64,000 nucleotides of DNA from Symbiodinium natans (GCA_905221605.1 CAJNDS010002141.1:55001-119000), one strand, 5' to 3'; shown: positions 40,926-52,245, counted from the stretch's first letter. Translations and numbers: made by a program. The notes: generated by a model not told the origin, from the sequence alone.

Positions 40926-42240
40926 TGCCTTGCCAAGCCACCAGGAGGGTGTTGGGGTTTAGGGTTTATGGCTTGGGAAGTTTCCCTTTGTGGCGAGTTC
41001 GCGTTCAAGGGAGGGGTTACCCTAAACCCAAAAGCAATCTCAAATCCTTTACCTTTATCCTTCCAGAACCCTGCTTGATGCTTAGCAACATTCCTGTAGG
41101 CTTCTTTTTCCAAAAAAAACCCTAAACCTTAAACCCGAAACACGAAGGAGTTCCTACGTTATTTAAGAAGAGGTCTGAAGAAGAGAAATAAGTTCTTGGA
41201 AGGTTTCAGGTGGGGTGCGGCATGCAGTTCAGGGTCCTGTAGGAGTCTTTCTGGGGAATCAAGGACGCTTCTAGGGTTTGTCAAGGTTAGGGGTTGAGGT
41301 TGGGGTTTTCGTTTGGGGGCGAAACCTTTAACCATAAACCCTAAACCCTAAGCCCTAAGCCCTGAGCCCTAAACCCTAAACCCTCAACCCCAAACCCTAA
41401 ACCCTAAACTCTAAGCCCCCCAAGCACTCAATGGAGCGAGAGCCGAGGCCCCCCACAATGCACTTTGTGCACGGAGGCCTGTATCTTTGGGGTTTTGGGG
41501 GGTTTAGGGTTTAGGGTTTAGGGTTTGGGGTTTGGGGTTTGGGGTTTAAGGTTCTAGCAGGGTTCATGGTCTTGCCTGAATAGGGACTACGTACTATGGT
41601 AGTAGAGGGTCATGGGTCCCTTTTGTAGGGTTCCCTTTAGTCACAAAGGTAGTAGGCTTAGGATGCTTGAGCTTTAGGGTTGAGGGTTCAGCAGATACTA
41701 GAGCTAGGGTTTAGGGCTTAGAGTAACTGGGTAGGGTGTAGTTTGTATGTTGTTCATTTGAGGGCTTTGGAGGGTTTGGAGGGTTTGTTGGTTTTGTTAG
41801 GGTTTCATGACAGAGAGCAAATTGGCAACCTCGACTGCCGCAAAGCAGAAGCTTCTTCTCAAAGGGTTCCGGACTAACCCTCTGCCCAACGTCACTCTGT
41901 CACCGTTGCTGTTGACCGCCGTTCTGTCTAGGCGCTTCTGGGCAGTGGCATGCTTTTGGCTCATGAGTCCCCATCGTTTGGCCTGGCCCACGCTGAAACT
42001 CATACTTGGCATCGGCTTAGGGTAGGACTGCTCCGACCCAAACCTTCTAGCCCTCCAACTCTCTCAACCCACGAACCCTCTAAACCTTCCAAGCAGTTCG
42101 CTAAACTAGCGTCCCTTTTTTGGGCTCCCTTGTTAAGGGGTGCCGCCTTAGAATGGGTACTGTACCCAAAAAGGGGGCTCATTATTTAGGAAACTACCCC
42201 CTAAACCCTAAACCCTAAAGCCTAAACCCCCCCTCCCCCC
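40926..42240. other. Post-exon 24 stretch, terminal peptidase exon(s) possibly here
   Basis: Mixed telomere words, CCCCAAA words and a family G element. Candidate tails include 41060-41075 (pyrimidine tract CTTTATCCTTCCAG, then a short frame to a stop) and 41437-41470 (AG|G, PPQCTLCTE). Neither is convincing. A both-strand open island lies at 41807-42025. Confidence 0.5.
42095..42196 (+). mobile_element. MITE-like family G, copy 2
   Basis: About 102 bp; CTAGCGTCCCTTTTTTGGGC and GGGTGCCGCCTTAGAATGGG match copies 1 and 3. Right end TTTAGGAAACTA. Confidence 0.8.
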
Positions 42241-42245
42241 CGAAA

Positions 42246-42350
42246 CCTGAAACTTGGTTACGAACATGCAGAGAGTCTTTAGGTACATGGAGCAACACAC
42301 CAAAAGCCGGGGTGCTGGCCCTAAGCCTAAATTCAAGGGGCTAAAGGAGG
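42246..42350 (+). CDS. Exon-like island, unknown
   Basis: Open frame LVTNMQRVFRYMEQHTKSRG continuing AGPKPKFKG, between C-strand words (left) and G-strand words (right). Possible AG|G at CTTTAG|G (42281). No family recognised. Confidence 0.4.
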
Positions 42351-43590
42351 AATTCAGGGTTTTATAGGTTTAGGGTTTAGGGTTTAGGGGTTAGGGTTTA
42401 GGGTTTAGGGTTTAGGGTTTGGGGTTGACCCCAATCTGAGAGACCTGAGGGGTAATGTGGGGGCCCTGCTTAGGTGCATCGGGACTTTTTAAGGTATGTA
42501 CAGGGGTCATGTAGGGGAATATGATTAAGGGTCCCTTCTAGGGGTCCAAGCCGATAAACCCCATAAACTGTCAACCCTTAGACCCTATTATTTACAAATC
42601 CTAAGCCTTCAAAACCCCAAACCATAAACCCTATACCCTAAACGCGACACCGTAACTAAATCCTAAACCCTATACACCCAAGCCTTGAACCCTACACCCC
42701 ATATATAAACATAGCCTCTCAGTGAGCAGCAGGCTGTGGCACCTGTGTGGATGGGCAAGAGCAGAAGTTCTTTGGCTGTTACATCCTGAACCCTGAACCA
42801 TCTTTAGGGATCAGGGATAAGGGTCCCTGTCAGGGCCCCCTAAACCCTAAATCCTAAACCCTAAACCCTATATAAACCCTAAACCCGAAACCCTAAACCC
42901 TAAACCCCAAACCCTAAACCCTAAACCCTAAACCCTGAACCCTAATCAAGCTTTTTAAGTGAGGCTTCAGAGTTGCCTTTTTTTGTGGCTTTTTTGGGGT
43001 GCCTGTTGGGCCCGAGGGCCTCTCCTTTTCTGGGCCTTTTGTTGTTTCTTTTGGGGGGCTAAACCCTAAACCCTAAACCCTAAACCCTAAACCCTAAACC
43101 CTATCTTTTGTTTGGGAAGGAGGACTCGACAACAAAGTCATTTTGTCCAGGGCCTTTCGCAACAAATCTGCTACCTGGGTTTTGGAATACTATACTGTAA
43201 TACTTTGTTGGTTCTACCCTAAAAAGTATCCGTTTTTCCAGGGTCTGCTCCAAAGAAGGGTGTTTGGAATGGGCCATGGCGTCAGGAAACCCTACTAAGC
43301 CCTAAAACGCCTGAACCCGTAAACCCGAAAATCCCCAAACCCCAAACCCCAAACCCTAAACCCGAAAAACCCCAAACCCTAAACCTAAACCCTAAACCCG
43401 AAACCCGAAACCCTAAACCCTATACCCTAAACCTAAACCCTGACCCCTAAACCCGAAAAACCCCAAACCCCAAAGCCTAAACCCAAACCCCAAACCCCAA
43501 ACCCTAAACCCCAAACCCCAAACCCCAAACCCCAAACCCTAAACCCTAAACCCTAAACCCTAAACCCTAAACCCTAAACCCTTTGCCGTG
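42351..43590. other. Telomere-word-rich intron-like stretch
   Basis: Both-orientation telomere words, a family F element at 43183 and dense CCCCAAA/CCCTAAA words at 43300-43586. No supported gene. Confidence 0.6.
43183..43252 (+). mobile_element. MITE-like family F, copy 1
   Basis: 70 bp from TTTGGAATACTATAC to GGTCTGCTCCAAAG; ends are inverted (CTTTGGA / TCCAAAG) and AAAAAGTATCC matches copies at 58000 and 63327. Confidence 0.75.
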
Positions 43591-43665
43591 CGGCTCAGGA
43601 CCACGACCAAGCTGCTGCAGCGCACTTCGGCGCGAGGTGGCTGAGCTGCGCCAACGAGAGTGTAC
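43590..43665 (+). CDS. Exon-like island, possible coiled-coil segment
   Basis: Between C-strand and G-strand arrays. One frame reads SALRREVAELRQRECT, heptad-like; another reads DHDQAAAAHFGARWLSCANE. Which is used depends on the splice phase. Confidence 0.4.
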
Positions 43666-43669
43666 GGGT

Positions 43670-44510
43670 TTTAGGGCTTTAGGGTTTAGGGTTTAGGGCT
43701 TTAGGGTTTAGGGTTTGGGGTTTAGGGTTTAGGGCTTTAGGGTTTAGGGGTTAGGAGTTTACGGGCTTGAGGGCTTTAGGGCGTTTGAAGGGTTTTGAGG
43801 GTTTATTAGGTGTTTCCGGTGGTTTTTGGGTTAGTGTTCTAGGGCTTTAGGGCTTTAGGGTTTAGGGGTTAGGGCTTTAGGGCTTTAGGGTGTTTGAAGG
43901 GTTTTGAGGGTTTTTTTAGGGGTTTCCTGTGGTTTTTTGTTGAATTTTTAGGGTTGTTTAGGGCTTTTTCGGGTTTTGAGGGTTTTTGTTGGGGTGTTTT
44001 TAGGGTTTTTGGGGTCTTGAGGGTTTTTAGGTTTAGGGCTTTAGGGCTTTAGGGCTTTAGGGCTTTAGGGCTTTAGGGCTTTAGGGCTTTAGGGTTTAGC
44101 GGTTAGGCGTTTAGGGCTTTAGGGCTTTAGGGTGTTTGAAGTGTTTTGAAGGTTTTTGTTAGGGTTTTGAGGGTTTTTGTTAGGGTTTTGAGGGTTTTGG
44201 GGGGTTTTGGGGGTCTTGAGGGTTTTTAGGTTTTTTCAGGGTTTTCAGGGTTTTGAGGTGTTTTGGGGTTTTGAGGGTTTTGAGGGTTTTGATGGTTTTG
44301 AGGGTCTTGAGGGCTTTTGAGGGTTTCGAGGGTTTTGAGGGGGGCTATGAGGTTTTTTTTCGGTTTTGAGAGTTTTGAGGGTTTTAGGGCTTTAGGGTTT
44401 TAGGGCTTGGTGTTTAGGGTTTGTTGTTTCGGGGGTTTTGGGGTTTGGCGTTTAGGGTTGAGGGTTTAAGGTTTACGGGCTTTAGGTTTTTTTAGTTTTT
44501 TTTTTTTTGG
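43670..44510 (+). repeat. Degenerate GGGTTTTGA / GGGCTTTA block
   Basis: 840 bases of G-strand-like words diverged toward GGGTTTTGAG and GGGCTTTA. Eight consecutive GGGCTTTA copies lie at 44035-44095, and a poly-G run at 44504-44523. No gene. Confidence 0.85.
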
Positions 44511-45159
44511 GGGGGGGGGGGGGGTTAGGCCTTTTGGGCCTGCGGTATTGCAGGCTTCAGGTCTTTTGCACATAGCATTTTAGGGTTTAGGGTTTTGGGG
44601 CTTGGGGTGTTTAGTGCCTTTAGGGCTTGTTTAGGTTGATAGGAGTTTAGAGTTTTGGGGCTTTCGGATTTTGAGGGCTTTTAGGTTTTAGTGGTTCTAG
44701 GGTTTTAGGGCTTTTACGGCTTCTCGGGCTTTGGGGGTTTCTGGCTTTAGGGTGATTAGGGGTTTAGGGCTTGGGGATTCGATCTAGGCGAGTTTGAGGG
44801 TTTAGGGTTTGGGGTTTAGGGTTTAGGAACATTGTGATTCAAGTCGCTCTCATGATAGCTTTCCGTTTGTTTCAACTCGGCTTGGGGAGCCTGTTCTGGA
44901 GGCGAAGCTTTGTGCAGTGTGGACTTGTTTAGATATTTTATGGAAACAGAAGAAGCGTGTGAATGACAAAGAGGTTTAGAAATTAAAGCCTAAACTCTAA
45001 AACCTAAACCCTAAACCCTAAGCCCTAAACCCTAAACCGTGGCAACATACAGCTTTGACTTGAAAGCCCTAAAAGCCCTAAACCCTAATATCCCCAAAGA
45101 CCATGGGGCCCCCTGCAACTTCGGAACTCTTAACTCCGGCAATCGAGGGGTTTAGGGTT

Positions 45160-45245
45160 TGTTTAGGGTTTAGGGTTTAGGGTTTAGGGTTTAGGGTTTA
45201 GGGTTTAGGGTTTAGGGTTTAGGGTTTAGGGTTTAGAGTTTAGAG
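45160..45245 (+). repeat. TTTAGGG array
   Basis: Twelve near-perfect G-strand words. Confidence 0.95.
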
Positions 45246-45252
45246 TTTCGTG

Positions 45253-45332
45253 TTGTGAAGCGACAACCTGGGCAACCCCCAAGGAATGCGCAAGCTCACG
45301 CATGCTCCAGTGGCCGCTCGGACAGTTGAGAC
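45253..45332 (+). CDS. Exon-like island, unknown
   Basis: Frame VVKRQPGQPPRNAQAHACSS then GRSDS and stop, just right of the G-strand array. Composition is protein-like; no family recognised. Confidence 0.3.
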
Positions 45333-46659
45333 ATCCTAAACCTTCTGTCATGGAAGTTACACACCCCTTCCCTAAACCTTAAAGCCCTAGCAGCTAAACC
45401 AAACGAAACTACACTTCCCAAGCAGCCCGCAAAGACCTTAAGCTCTGCCACCGGCCGGAAAACACACAAGTATGGGGCTCGGCGCGCCCGATAGATTTTC
45501 CTTGTAGGGTTTAGGGTTTAGGGGTTGAGGGTTTTAGGTCCAGCCGCGTCGAAGGCCTCGAAACCCTAAACCCTAAACCCCTATTTACTTTTACTTGTCT
45601 TTCGTTTTAGTCCCTGTGATCCTGCACATCTGGGCGAGTCGGGGGGGGTCAGGGGTTTTGCTTGGGGGTTTCCGGGTTGAGGGTTTGGGGTTTAGGGTTT
45701 AGGGTTTAGGGTTTAGGGTTTGGGGGAGGGCTGAAGGCTTCCTTTCCTACCCCAAGCAGAGCACCGTTCAAGACAGCTTCTTGCTTATCAGTTTCACCCA
45801 CCCTAAACCCTAAACCCTAAACCCTAAACCCTAAACCCTGAACCCTGAACCCTGAAGCCTGAACCCTACACCCTGAACGAGCCCTAAACCCTAAACCCTG
45901 AACCCTAAACCCCGACCTCTCAAAAACCCCAAGCCCTAAACACAGGTCAAGCGGATCGATCCAGAGCTGCCTTTCTGAAGGCTTCTGAGTCACAGATCTT
46001 AGCACTTAGCACACTGAAGACCCGCATTATAATGCCTTTTAAGGACTGTAAGTATAACGAGGAGCATCCCAACTTTGCATGGGTTCAGGTTGGTAGGGTT
46101 TATAGGTTTATAGGGTTTAGGGTTAAAAGGGTTCAGGGTATATAAGGTTTAGGTTTAGGGTTTACAGGCTTTAGGGTTCATTCGGTTTAGGGTTTTCCAT
46201 CGAGGCAACGATATGTTCCATTGTGCAGCTGTCTTTTGGCACCCGACGTGCGCCGAGATGCTGGTGATGTTCAGGTTCTGCACAGACTTTTGGTGTTGCG
46301 CGCGAAGTTATCGGGGTGCTGGAAAAAAGCGCTTGGACGGGACTCCCTCCCATCATGGAGGGGTTTAGGGTTTGATAGGGTTTAGGGTATAGGGTTTAGG
46401 GTTTAGGGTTCAGGGTTTAGGGTGTTGCATGCAAAGAAGAGCTTACGTTATCATCCTTATGACCGCATCATCCATATAGCGAAACCTCGACATTCGGTCT
46501 TGGCACCTTGCGTGTGTTTCCCAGATCGCTTCTTTCCCGGATACGTAGCAGAAGGGTTCCCGTTCCAGAACCCTAAACCTGAAACCCGAAACCCTAAACC
46601 CTAAACCCTAACCCCGAAGCCCTGAACCCTAAACCCTAAACCCTAAACCCTAAACCCTA

Positions 46660-46740
46660 AACCCTAAACCCGAGCATGAGCTGCAGTCCATGCAGCGTCC
46701 GGGGCCAGCGTCTAAACGTGCCCCCTAACCTCTCCAACGC
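46660..46740 (+). CDS. Exon-like island, unknown
   Basis: Frame EHELQSMQRPGPASKRAP then stop, between C-strand words (46590-46670) and G-strand words (46759 onward). Confidence 0.3.
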
Positions 46741-46840
46741 GGAAAGGGTCCCGGTTAAGAGTTTAGGGTTTAGGGCTTAGGGCTTAGGGCTTGGGGCTTA
46801 GGGTTTAGGGTTTAGGGTTAGGGTTGCATATGTGAGCGAC

Positions 46841-47095
46841 TCATTGCAACAGCAAGTGCAGGTACCCAACAACATGGACATGTCGCCTCAGATTTGCTTC
46901 TTCCAAAGTCACATGCGCAAGAAAGGCAGGAAGCGCAGTGTGTGAGCACATAGGAGCCCGAGGGATCGAGAAGTGCGTGTGTTCATATAAATACCCAAAA
47001 TCCTGATAAGCCCCAAGCCCCACCAAGAAGCGGTCCAGCCCCTCACAGTACAGCTTAGGCGCTTCAAGCGTTGGGCTTACGGCTTCCTTTATCAC
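46841..47095 (-). CDS. Minus-strand ORF, about 84 codons, unknown
   Basis: Runs to a natural stop; includes LYCEGLDRFLVGLGAYQDFG and SIPRAPMCSHTALPAFLAHV. No ATG at its 5' edge, so it may be a terminal exon or a remnant of a gene on the opposite strand. Almost free of telomere words, unlike its surroundings. Confidence 0.35.
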   Translation of the reverse strand: MIKEAVSPTLEAPKLYCEGLDRFLVGLGAYQDFGYLYEHTHFSIPRAPMCSHTALPAFLAHVTLEEANLRRHVHVVGYLHLLLQ

Positions 47096-47109
47096 TATCT
47101 TTAAGCCCG

Positions 47110-48890
47110 GGGTTCGAGGCTCACAGGTCTAGGAGTGCATTAGGGACGGTATATCAATTTGAGACGTTGTGGGGCAAGTCCCTTTTGCCCGAAGCCGCAT
47201 TGCCGCAGCCTGTCTTGGCTGGAGGGTTTGGATCATTCGCGGGCGACGTAGGTGCGGGGCAGGAGGGGCGGGGGGGGGGGGGGGGCTTTGCATGAACCCC
47301 TTGCATGTGTTCTGAGGAAGACACACCGGAAAGCAAGCCCTGAACCCCTGAACTCGAAGCCCGAAACCTTCACAAGAAATGACCAGGCAACATGGGTCGG
47401 GATCCACGAAGGCCCGAAGGGTTAGGGTTCCAGGCCTTCAGAGTTTTGGCTTTTTGGGTTTCGGGGGCTCAGCAGTTCGGAATTCCTGCTGCAATTGCAG
47501 CCCTAAACCCCAAACCCTAATAAACCCGAAACCCTTCCTAAGCACTACACCTTAAATTCTGAAGCGCAAGCCCTCAACAGCTTCTATTCTCTGGGACTTT
47601 GGGGCTTTCAGGATTTGGAGGGCTTCAAGGTTTGCGGGCTTGGTCAGAGTGGTTGACACGTGCATGGCTTGCCCTAAACTTTATCTAGGGTTTAGGGTTT
47701 AGGGTTATGGGTTTAGGGTTTAATGTTTTAGGGTTTAGGGTTTAGGGTTTAGGGTTTAGGGTTTAAGAACCCCAACCTATGTTAGTGGAAAGTTGTAATT
47801 ACGTAGCCCCGCATTCTAGGATTCGGCAGCTGCAGAAACCATAACGCTCGCCTTGTTTATGCAGCCTCACTTACTGGCTCAAAACCCAACTTTTCAACTT
47901 TTGGGCTTCTTATAATGTAGTTTATTCTGAAAGTTTCAACTGTCATTTCCTTGGGTTTTGGGCCAGTAAGCTCAAGCCCTCCAAACCCTGCTTGAGAAGG
48001 TTCGGCTCCTAACTGGTTATTACATGAGGTTATATCGCCCTATGGAGAGTCCCCTAACAGGGCTGCTGATATAGGTTGCCAAAAGATAGCCGAAAATCCC
48101 TAAACCCCATTCGCCTCATGGCCCAGGCAACCTTTGATTTGACACCAGGCCCTTCAACACAATACAGGGGTCGGAACAATTATTCTTAGTATTCCCTTAT
48201 GGTCCATATAGAACTATACTATCATGAGCCCCCCAAAACCCTGTTCTATTTACTAAGGGCTCTGAACATACACAGCTTGGATTAGCGGGCTAGCTTACCT
48301 TTGCAGAGGGCCCATGCCCAGATTCTCTTTTTGTTCTTTCGCTTCTGGGAGATCTTTCAGCCCGTGCATGACATGAGTTGCCCTAAACCCCAGACCCTAA
48401 ACCCTATTCCCTAAACTCTAAACCCTAAACCCTAAACCCTAACCTTAAACCTTAAACCCGAAACCCTAAACTCTAAGTCCTAAACCCTAAACCCTAAACC
48501 CCAAACCCTAACTAAGGCACGGCATGCATCACTTCTGTGGTGTTTGAAGTTGCTGTAGCACTTCGGTCTTCTATGTCCCGCCTCTGAAGTGGGCATCTCC
48601 CATGGAGGGGGACGCCAGATACCCCAGAAGACTAGAGTTTAGGGTTTAGGGTTTAGGGTTTAGGGTTTAGGGTTTAGGGTTTAGGGTTTAGGGTTTAGGG
48701 TTTAGGGTTTAGGGTTTAGGGTTTAAGGTGTCGGAACACCCAAACTCTAAGTACTTGCTGTTAACCCTGATGGATCTCCCGAGTATGCACTAAACCCTAA
48801 ACCCTAAACCCTGAAACCCTGAATGCTAAATAGCGAACCCTAAACCCCAAAGCCCAAACCCCATCCTTATAAACCCTAAACCCTAAACCC
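47110..48890. other. Mixed stretch without supported gene
   Basis: Unique sequence 47770-48360, C-strand words 48380-48510, a perfect G-strand array 48633-48724, C-strand words 48790-48895. A poly-G run at 47271-47285. Confidence 0.6.
48633..48724 (+). repeat. TTTAGGG array
   Basis: Thirteen perfect G-strand words. Confidence 0.96.
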
Positions 48891-48902
48891 TAAACCCGGG
48901 TC

Positions 48903-48963
48903 GAACCCCGAGGTGAAGCCACAGAAAGTCCGGCGCCCAACTCGTCGGAACCACTGTCGCCCG
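48903..48963 (+). CDS. Exon-like basic island, unknown
   Basis: After C-strand words, CCCGAG|G then VKPQKVRRPTRRNHCRPK, up to the edge of a family C element. Basic; possibly part of the second split gene. Confidence 0.35.
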
Positions 48964-49131
48964 AAGGGTCCATGTACCTCCATAGTGTCTACTTGGGCCT
49001 TAAAGGGGTTCCCACATCGTAGCTTGAGGGCCCAAATAAATAAATAGATATAAATAAGATATAAATATAAAGATAGATATAAATATACATATGTATATAT
49101 ATATATATTCTCTATAGGTACATGGACCCTT
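48964..49131 (+). mobile_element. MITE-like family C, copy 1 (with TA-rich insert)
   Basis: Ends AAGGGTCCATGTACCTC / TAGGTACATGGACCCTT are inverted. The centre holds AAATAAATAGATA and TATATA repeats (49035-49110). Confidence 0.88.
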
Positions 49132-49624
49132 AGGGTAGTGTACTTGCTAAGCTTGCACTTACGCGCACTCCGGTAAGCAAAGATGCCCCACGCATAGCCC
49201 TACAGCCTTCATCCCTAAACCCTATTCCCCGATTCGAACCCTTTTGAGGGTTTATAAGGCTTGGGTATAGGGTCTAGGCTTGCGGTTTAGGGTTTAGGGT
49301 GTATAGGGTGGTGGGTTGTGGGTTGATAGGGTTTAGAGTTCCGGGGTTTATGGGTCGGTATCAGGACATGAAGAGCTCAGACGATATCACTTGCTGCGAT
49401 ATGCGCGCGGAAGCAGCGTTGGTCGCAGCAACACCGAACTTAGGGTTTATAGGGCTTATAGGGTTTTCAGGGTTTATAGGGTTTATAGAGTTTATAGGGT
49501 TTATAGGGCTTAGGGTTTATAGGGTCTACAGGGTTTAATGAGGGTTTAGCCGAAACCCCGAAGCCCGAAGCCCGGGAGCCCAAATCAGGCCTGGGCTGAG
49601 GTCCCAGAGCCTTCCACCGATAAC

Positions 49625-49829
49625 ACTTGGAGGTTCATGGTACTTATTATAAATTAACCAATCCGAACTGTACTTATTATTCATTAACCAATCCGAACTG
49701 TACTTATTATTAATTAACCAATCCGAACTGTACTTATAACTGTACTTATGACCGTATTGGGGCGCTTAAGGGGCTTATGAGTGGGATAGAAGCACAGTTA
49801 GTGGTTAATGAGTACCGTGAACCTCCAAG
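49625..49829 (+). mobile_element. MITE-like family B, longest copy
   Basis: 205 bp from ACTTGGAGGTTCATGGTACT to GTACCGTGAACCTCCAAG. A 30-bp internal unit (ATTAACCAATCCGAACTGTA) is repeated three times near the left end. Confidence 0.9.
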
Positions 49830-49899
49830 CACAACACAGCAAACCCTGCAAATTCAGTGTTACTGCTTCGGTGGCTTGGCAACGGTCGAAAAAGGTTCT

Positions 49900-50420
49900 G
49901 CTGCACAGAGCTGCCATGATCTGCGTGTTCTGCACCCACGCTTTTTGCTGCTTGCGCCGGCGAGACGTCGCTGAAACTTGCCCACGTGACGAGCCGGGTG
50001 CCGCGTCGACTGCACTATACATAATACCGCGCAGTCCGGACTGTTGGTCTCCGGCCCTCGGCTGCCTGCGTGGAAATGCCTTGTTCTGGGCGCTTCTTGG
50101 TTGAGCTCGCTGGTATGACGTCGCCATATTCTGCCGCAGCCGGATCGAAGTATAAATCTTGCTCCGCACCATCGCCTTGCCCGCATGAGGCCGCACCCCG
50201 CGCCCACGGTACTCGTGCGCCGTGCGGTTTCCGGCTTGCGCCTGCCATGGGTAATCCATGGGGAAAAGTATTTGTTCCAGGCGCTTCTTGATTTCGTGCG
50301 CCGGCGTCACGTCGCCATGCGCCCCAGCAGAAGGAAATCTTGTGCCGTGACGTCGTGCCTGCCCGGTGCCACGAGCCACACCGAAGCACCTGCCGCGGCG
50401 CGTGCTCATCCGAAACCCTA
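49900..50420. repeat. Three diverged GC-rich tandem units
   Basis: TGTTC(T/C)..GCGCTT(C)TT(G) ... GC(C)GGCG(A/T)..ACGTCGC recurs starting at about 49926, 50082 and 50273 (spacing 156 and 191). Both strands stay open: a 203-codon frame on minus at 49798-50409 contains the repeats IKKRLEQ, TKKRPEQ and SSKKRG. It could be a repeat protein or a non-coding GC-rich repeat. Confidence 0.6.
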
Positions 50421-50514
50421 AACCCAGCCTAAGTGTCTAAACCCACATTACAAGCTTTGTAAACCCTGTAGACCCTATCACCCTAAACCCCCTTTATAAA
50501 CCCTACAAAACCCA

Positions 50515-50665
50515 CTGCCGGCTGAAGTTGCCGTCCTCTGCAGCACGAAGTGTGGCACCGCTCCGACGTCGACCCGTCCCGCCTGCCGCGCCGCCCGTAT
50601 GCGAACCCCCTCACCGGAGACACGACGCTAGGGCACGTGTTGCAAAATGGGGGACGGGGGGAGGA
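50515..50665. other. GC-rich island, coding status unclear
   Basis: Several frames open on both strands for about 45 codons; flanked by C-strand words on both sides. No family recognised. Confidence 0.3.
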
Positions 50666-51118
50666 TTCCAAACCCTAGACCCTATATACCCTAAACCCTA
50701 ATTATAAACTTAAAACCCTGCATTATATGTGCTTTGACCGCAGGCGTATGTGCAGGCGACTTCGGTCCATACGGTTTACAGGTTCGCGTTTCGATGCTTC
50801 CGGTGTCCACACCTTCGCCGCGTGACGGGTCCCTACATCCCATGATGGGCTATTGGACCCTCTATTCCCCAAAAACAACCCTGGGTTATTGTCAGTTATA
50901 GGGTATGAGAGCCCATGCTGGTCCCAGCAAGGTCCCCAAAACTGTCGAAAAATGTCAGCAAAAAACGACGAAAAAACAGAAAGCGACGATGCCCAGAAGC
51001 CCCCGCTGGGCTATTCCAGGCCCTTGAGACACACGGAGGTCGCTGCCTCGAAGCCCACGCTGTCCGAGACGAGCCAGGTCTCGCCATGTTCTGGTCTACT
51101 GTGACCTACACCCCCAAA

Positions 51119-51215
51119 GGATCCATGTACCTGTATAGTATATACTTGGGCCCTAAAGCTAATATATAGGAATCCCTTTAAGGCCCAAGTATATACTATA
51201 TAGGTACATGGATCC
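51119..51215 (+). mobile_element. MITE-like family C, copy 2 (near-perfect hairpin)
   Basis: GGATCCATGTACCTGTATAG and onward pairs with CTATATAGGTACATGGATCC. Arms of about 38 bases (through TATATACTTGGGCC) with a short centre. Confidence 0.93.
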
Positions 51216-51299
51216 TCTGGGACCCGAAACAGCCCCAGTTGGAGGCTGAACGCGACGTGAGTGCGTGGAGGTTATACACGGATTGTTCATAGGGCCTGG

Positions 51300-51760
51300 A
51301 CAAAAAGCGGCGTTGTGTTTGCGCATTGCTTGTTGGGATCAGTCTGTGTTTGGCGGCCTCGAGCGCAGGTTGTATGTGCATTGCTCGGACCTGTGTGCGT
51401 CTTCGGGGCGTGGAAAAACCGCAGCGATCGTCTTGTACATTCGAGGTTTGCGTGCGTTTCGGAGGCTTCGCACGACTCCGCGGAACTTCTACTTTACGAG
51501 CTGTTCATTTTTTATGGGGCAGTTTTTTTGGGGGGTGCCTGTGGCAACGCACCGTTCAGCGCAGCTTTCTACAGGGGCCGCGAGTAACGCTGCGGCAGTT
51601 GCATGTGTGCATTGTATCTCTGTGCGTTTTCTGTGTCCGGACTAACGCGGCGGTAGCTTTCTGCATTCTCTCGGCTTGTGTGCTGGCGGACTGGAACGAC
51701 GCAGCGGAGGTTTTATGCAGTGTTTAGACTTAGGTCTGGCCTGTTTTGCGAGTTAAGGCC
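51300..51760 (+). repeat. Diverged ~55-60-bp tandem repeat, about 6-8 units
   Basis: Units share (AACGC)(A/G)GCGG(T/A)..TT..TGCATT....GG..TGTGTG..TT(C)GG. Clear examples start near 51306, 51368, 51420, 51586, 51644 and 51696. Three overlapping + frames are open across it, as expected for a GC-rich repeat. AACGACGCAGCGGAGGTTT (51695) also occurs exactly at 26405. Confidence 0.65.
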
Positions 51761-51865
51761 CTCCGACTAATTGAGGCCTTGTTTGGAGCTCTGCGCGTCT
51801 TAGGGCCAGCGGGGCTTCTGCCCATGGTTGCCTTTTGCCGGTTGTTTTTCTGATGGCGCCTGAGG

Positions 51866-51965
51866 NNNNNNNNNNNNNNNNNNNNNNNNNNNNNNNNNNN
51901 NNNNNNNNNNNNNNNNNNNNNNNNNNNNNNNNNNNNNNNNNNNNNNNNNNNNNNNNNNNNNNNNN
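51866..51965. other. Assembly gap (100 N)
   Basis: Exactly 100 N, a conventional placeholder, followed directly by a poly-G run (51966-51982). Sequence on both sides may not be truly adjacent. Confidence 0.99.
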
Positions 51966-52154
51966 GGGGGGGGGGGGGGGGGAGGGGCGTTCTACATTCT
52001 GCTCCCCTGCAGCGTTTCCATAATATTTGGGATCATTTTTCGGGTACACAACTCGTGGGCACTCATTTAGAGAACTAGCCCTAAACCCCAAACGCCAAAC
52101 CCCAAACCCCAAACCCGAAACCCTAAACCCTAAACCCTAAACCCTAAAGTGCAG

Positions 52155-52217
52155 GCCCTTCAGCTCCTTATGGACGGCAGCCGTCACAGCCGCCCTTTCC
52201 TTCAGGACAACCCGAAG
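52155..52217 (+). CDS. Exon-like island of a second split gene
   Basis: After AGTGCAG|G reads ALQLLMDGSRHSRPFLQDNP then K, ending CGAAG|GCGCCC (GC donor), phase 0-0. Left C-strand and right G-strand arrays as in the peptidase gene. Confidence 0.6.
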
Positions 52218-52245
52218 GCGCCCCCTGTCCTATGGGTTGCGGGCT

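Noticed and set aside
41800-42196. Frames at 41807-42189 as a gene
   Set aside because: Open on both strands, partly inside a family G element, no splice or family support.
45817-46005. Frames reading GFRVQGLGFRV-type peptides here and elsewhere (37645-37827, 49299-49538, 56029-56226)
   Set aside because: They are direct translations of TTTAGGG/TTCAGGG words with no other protein content.
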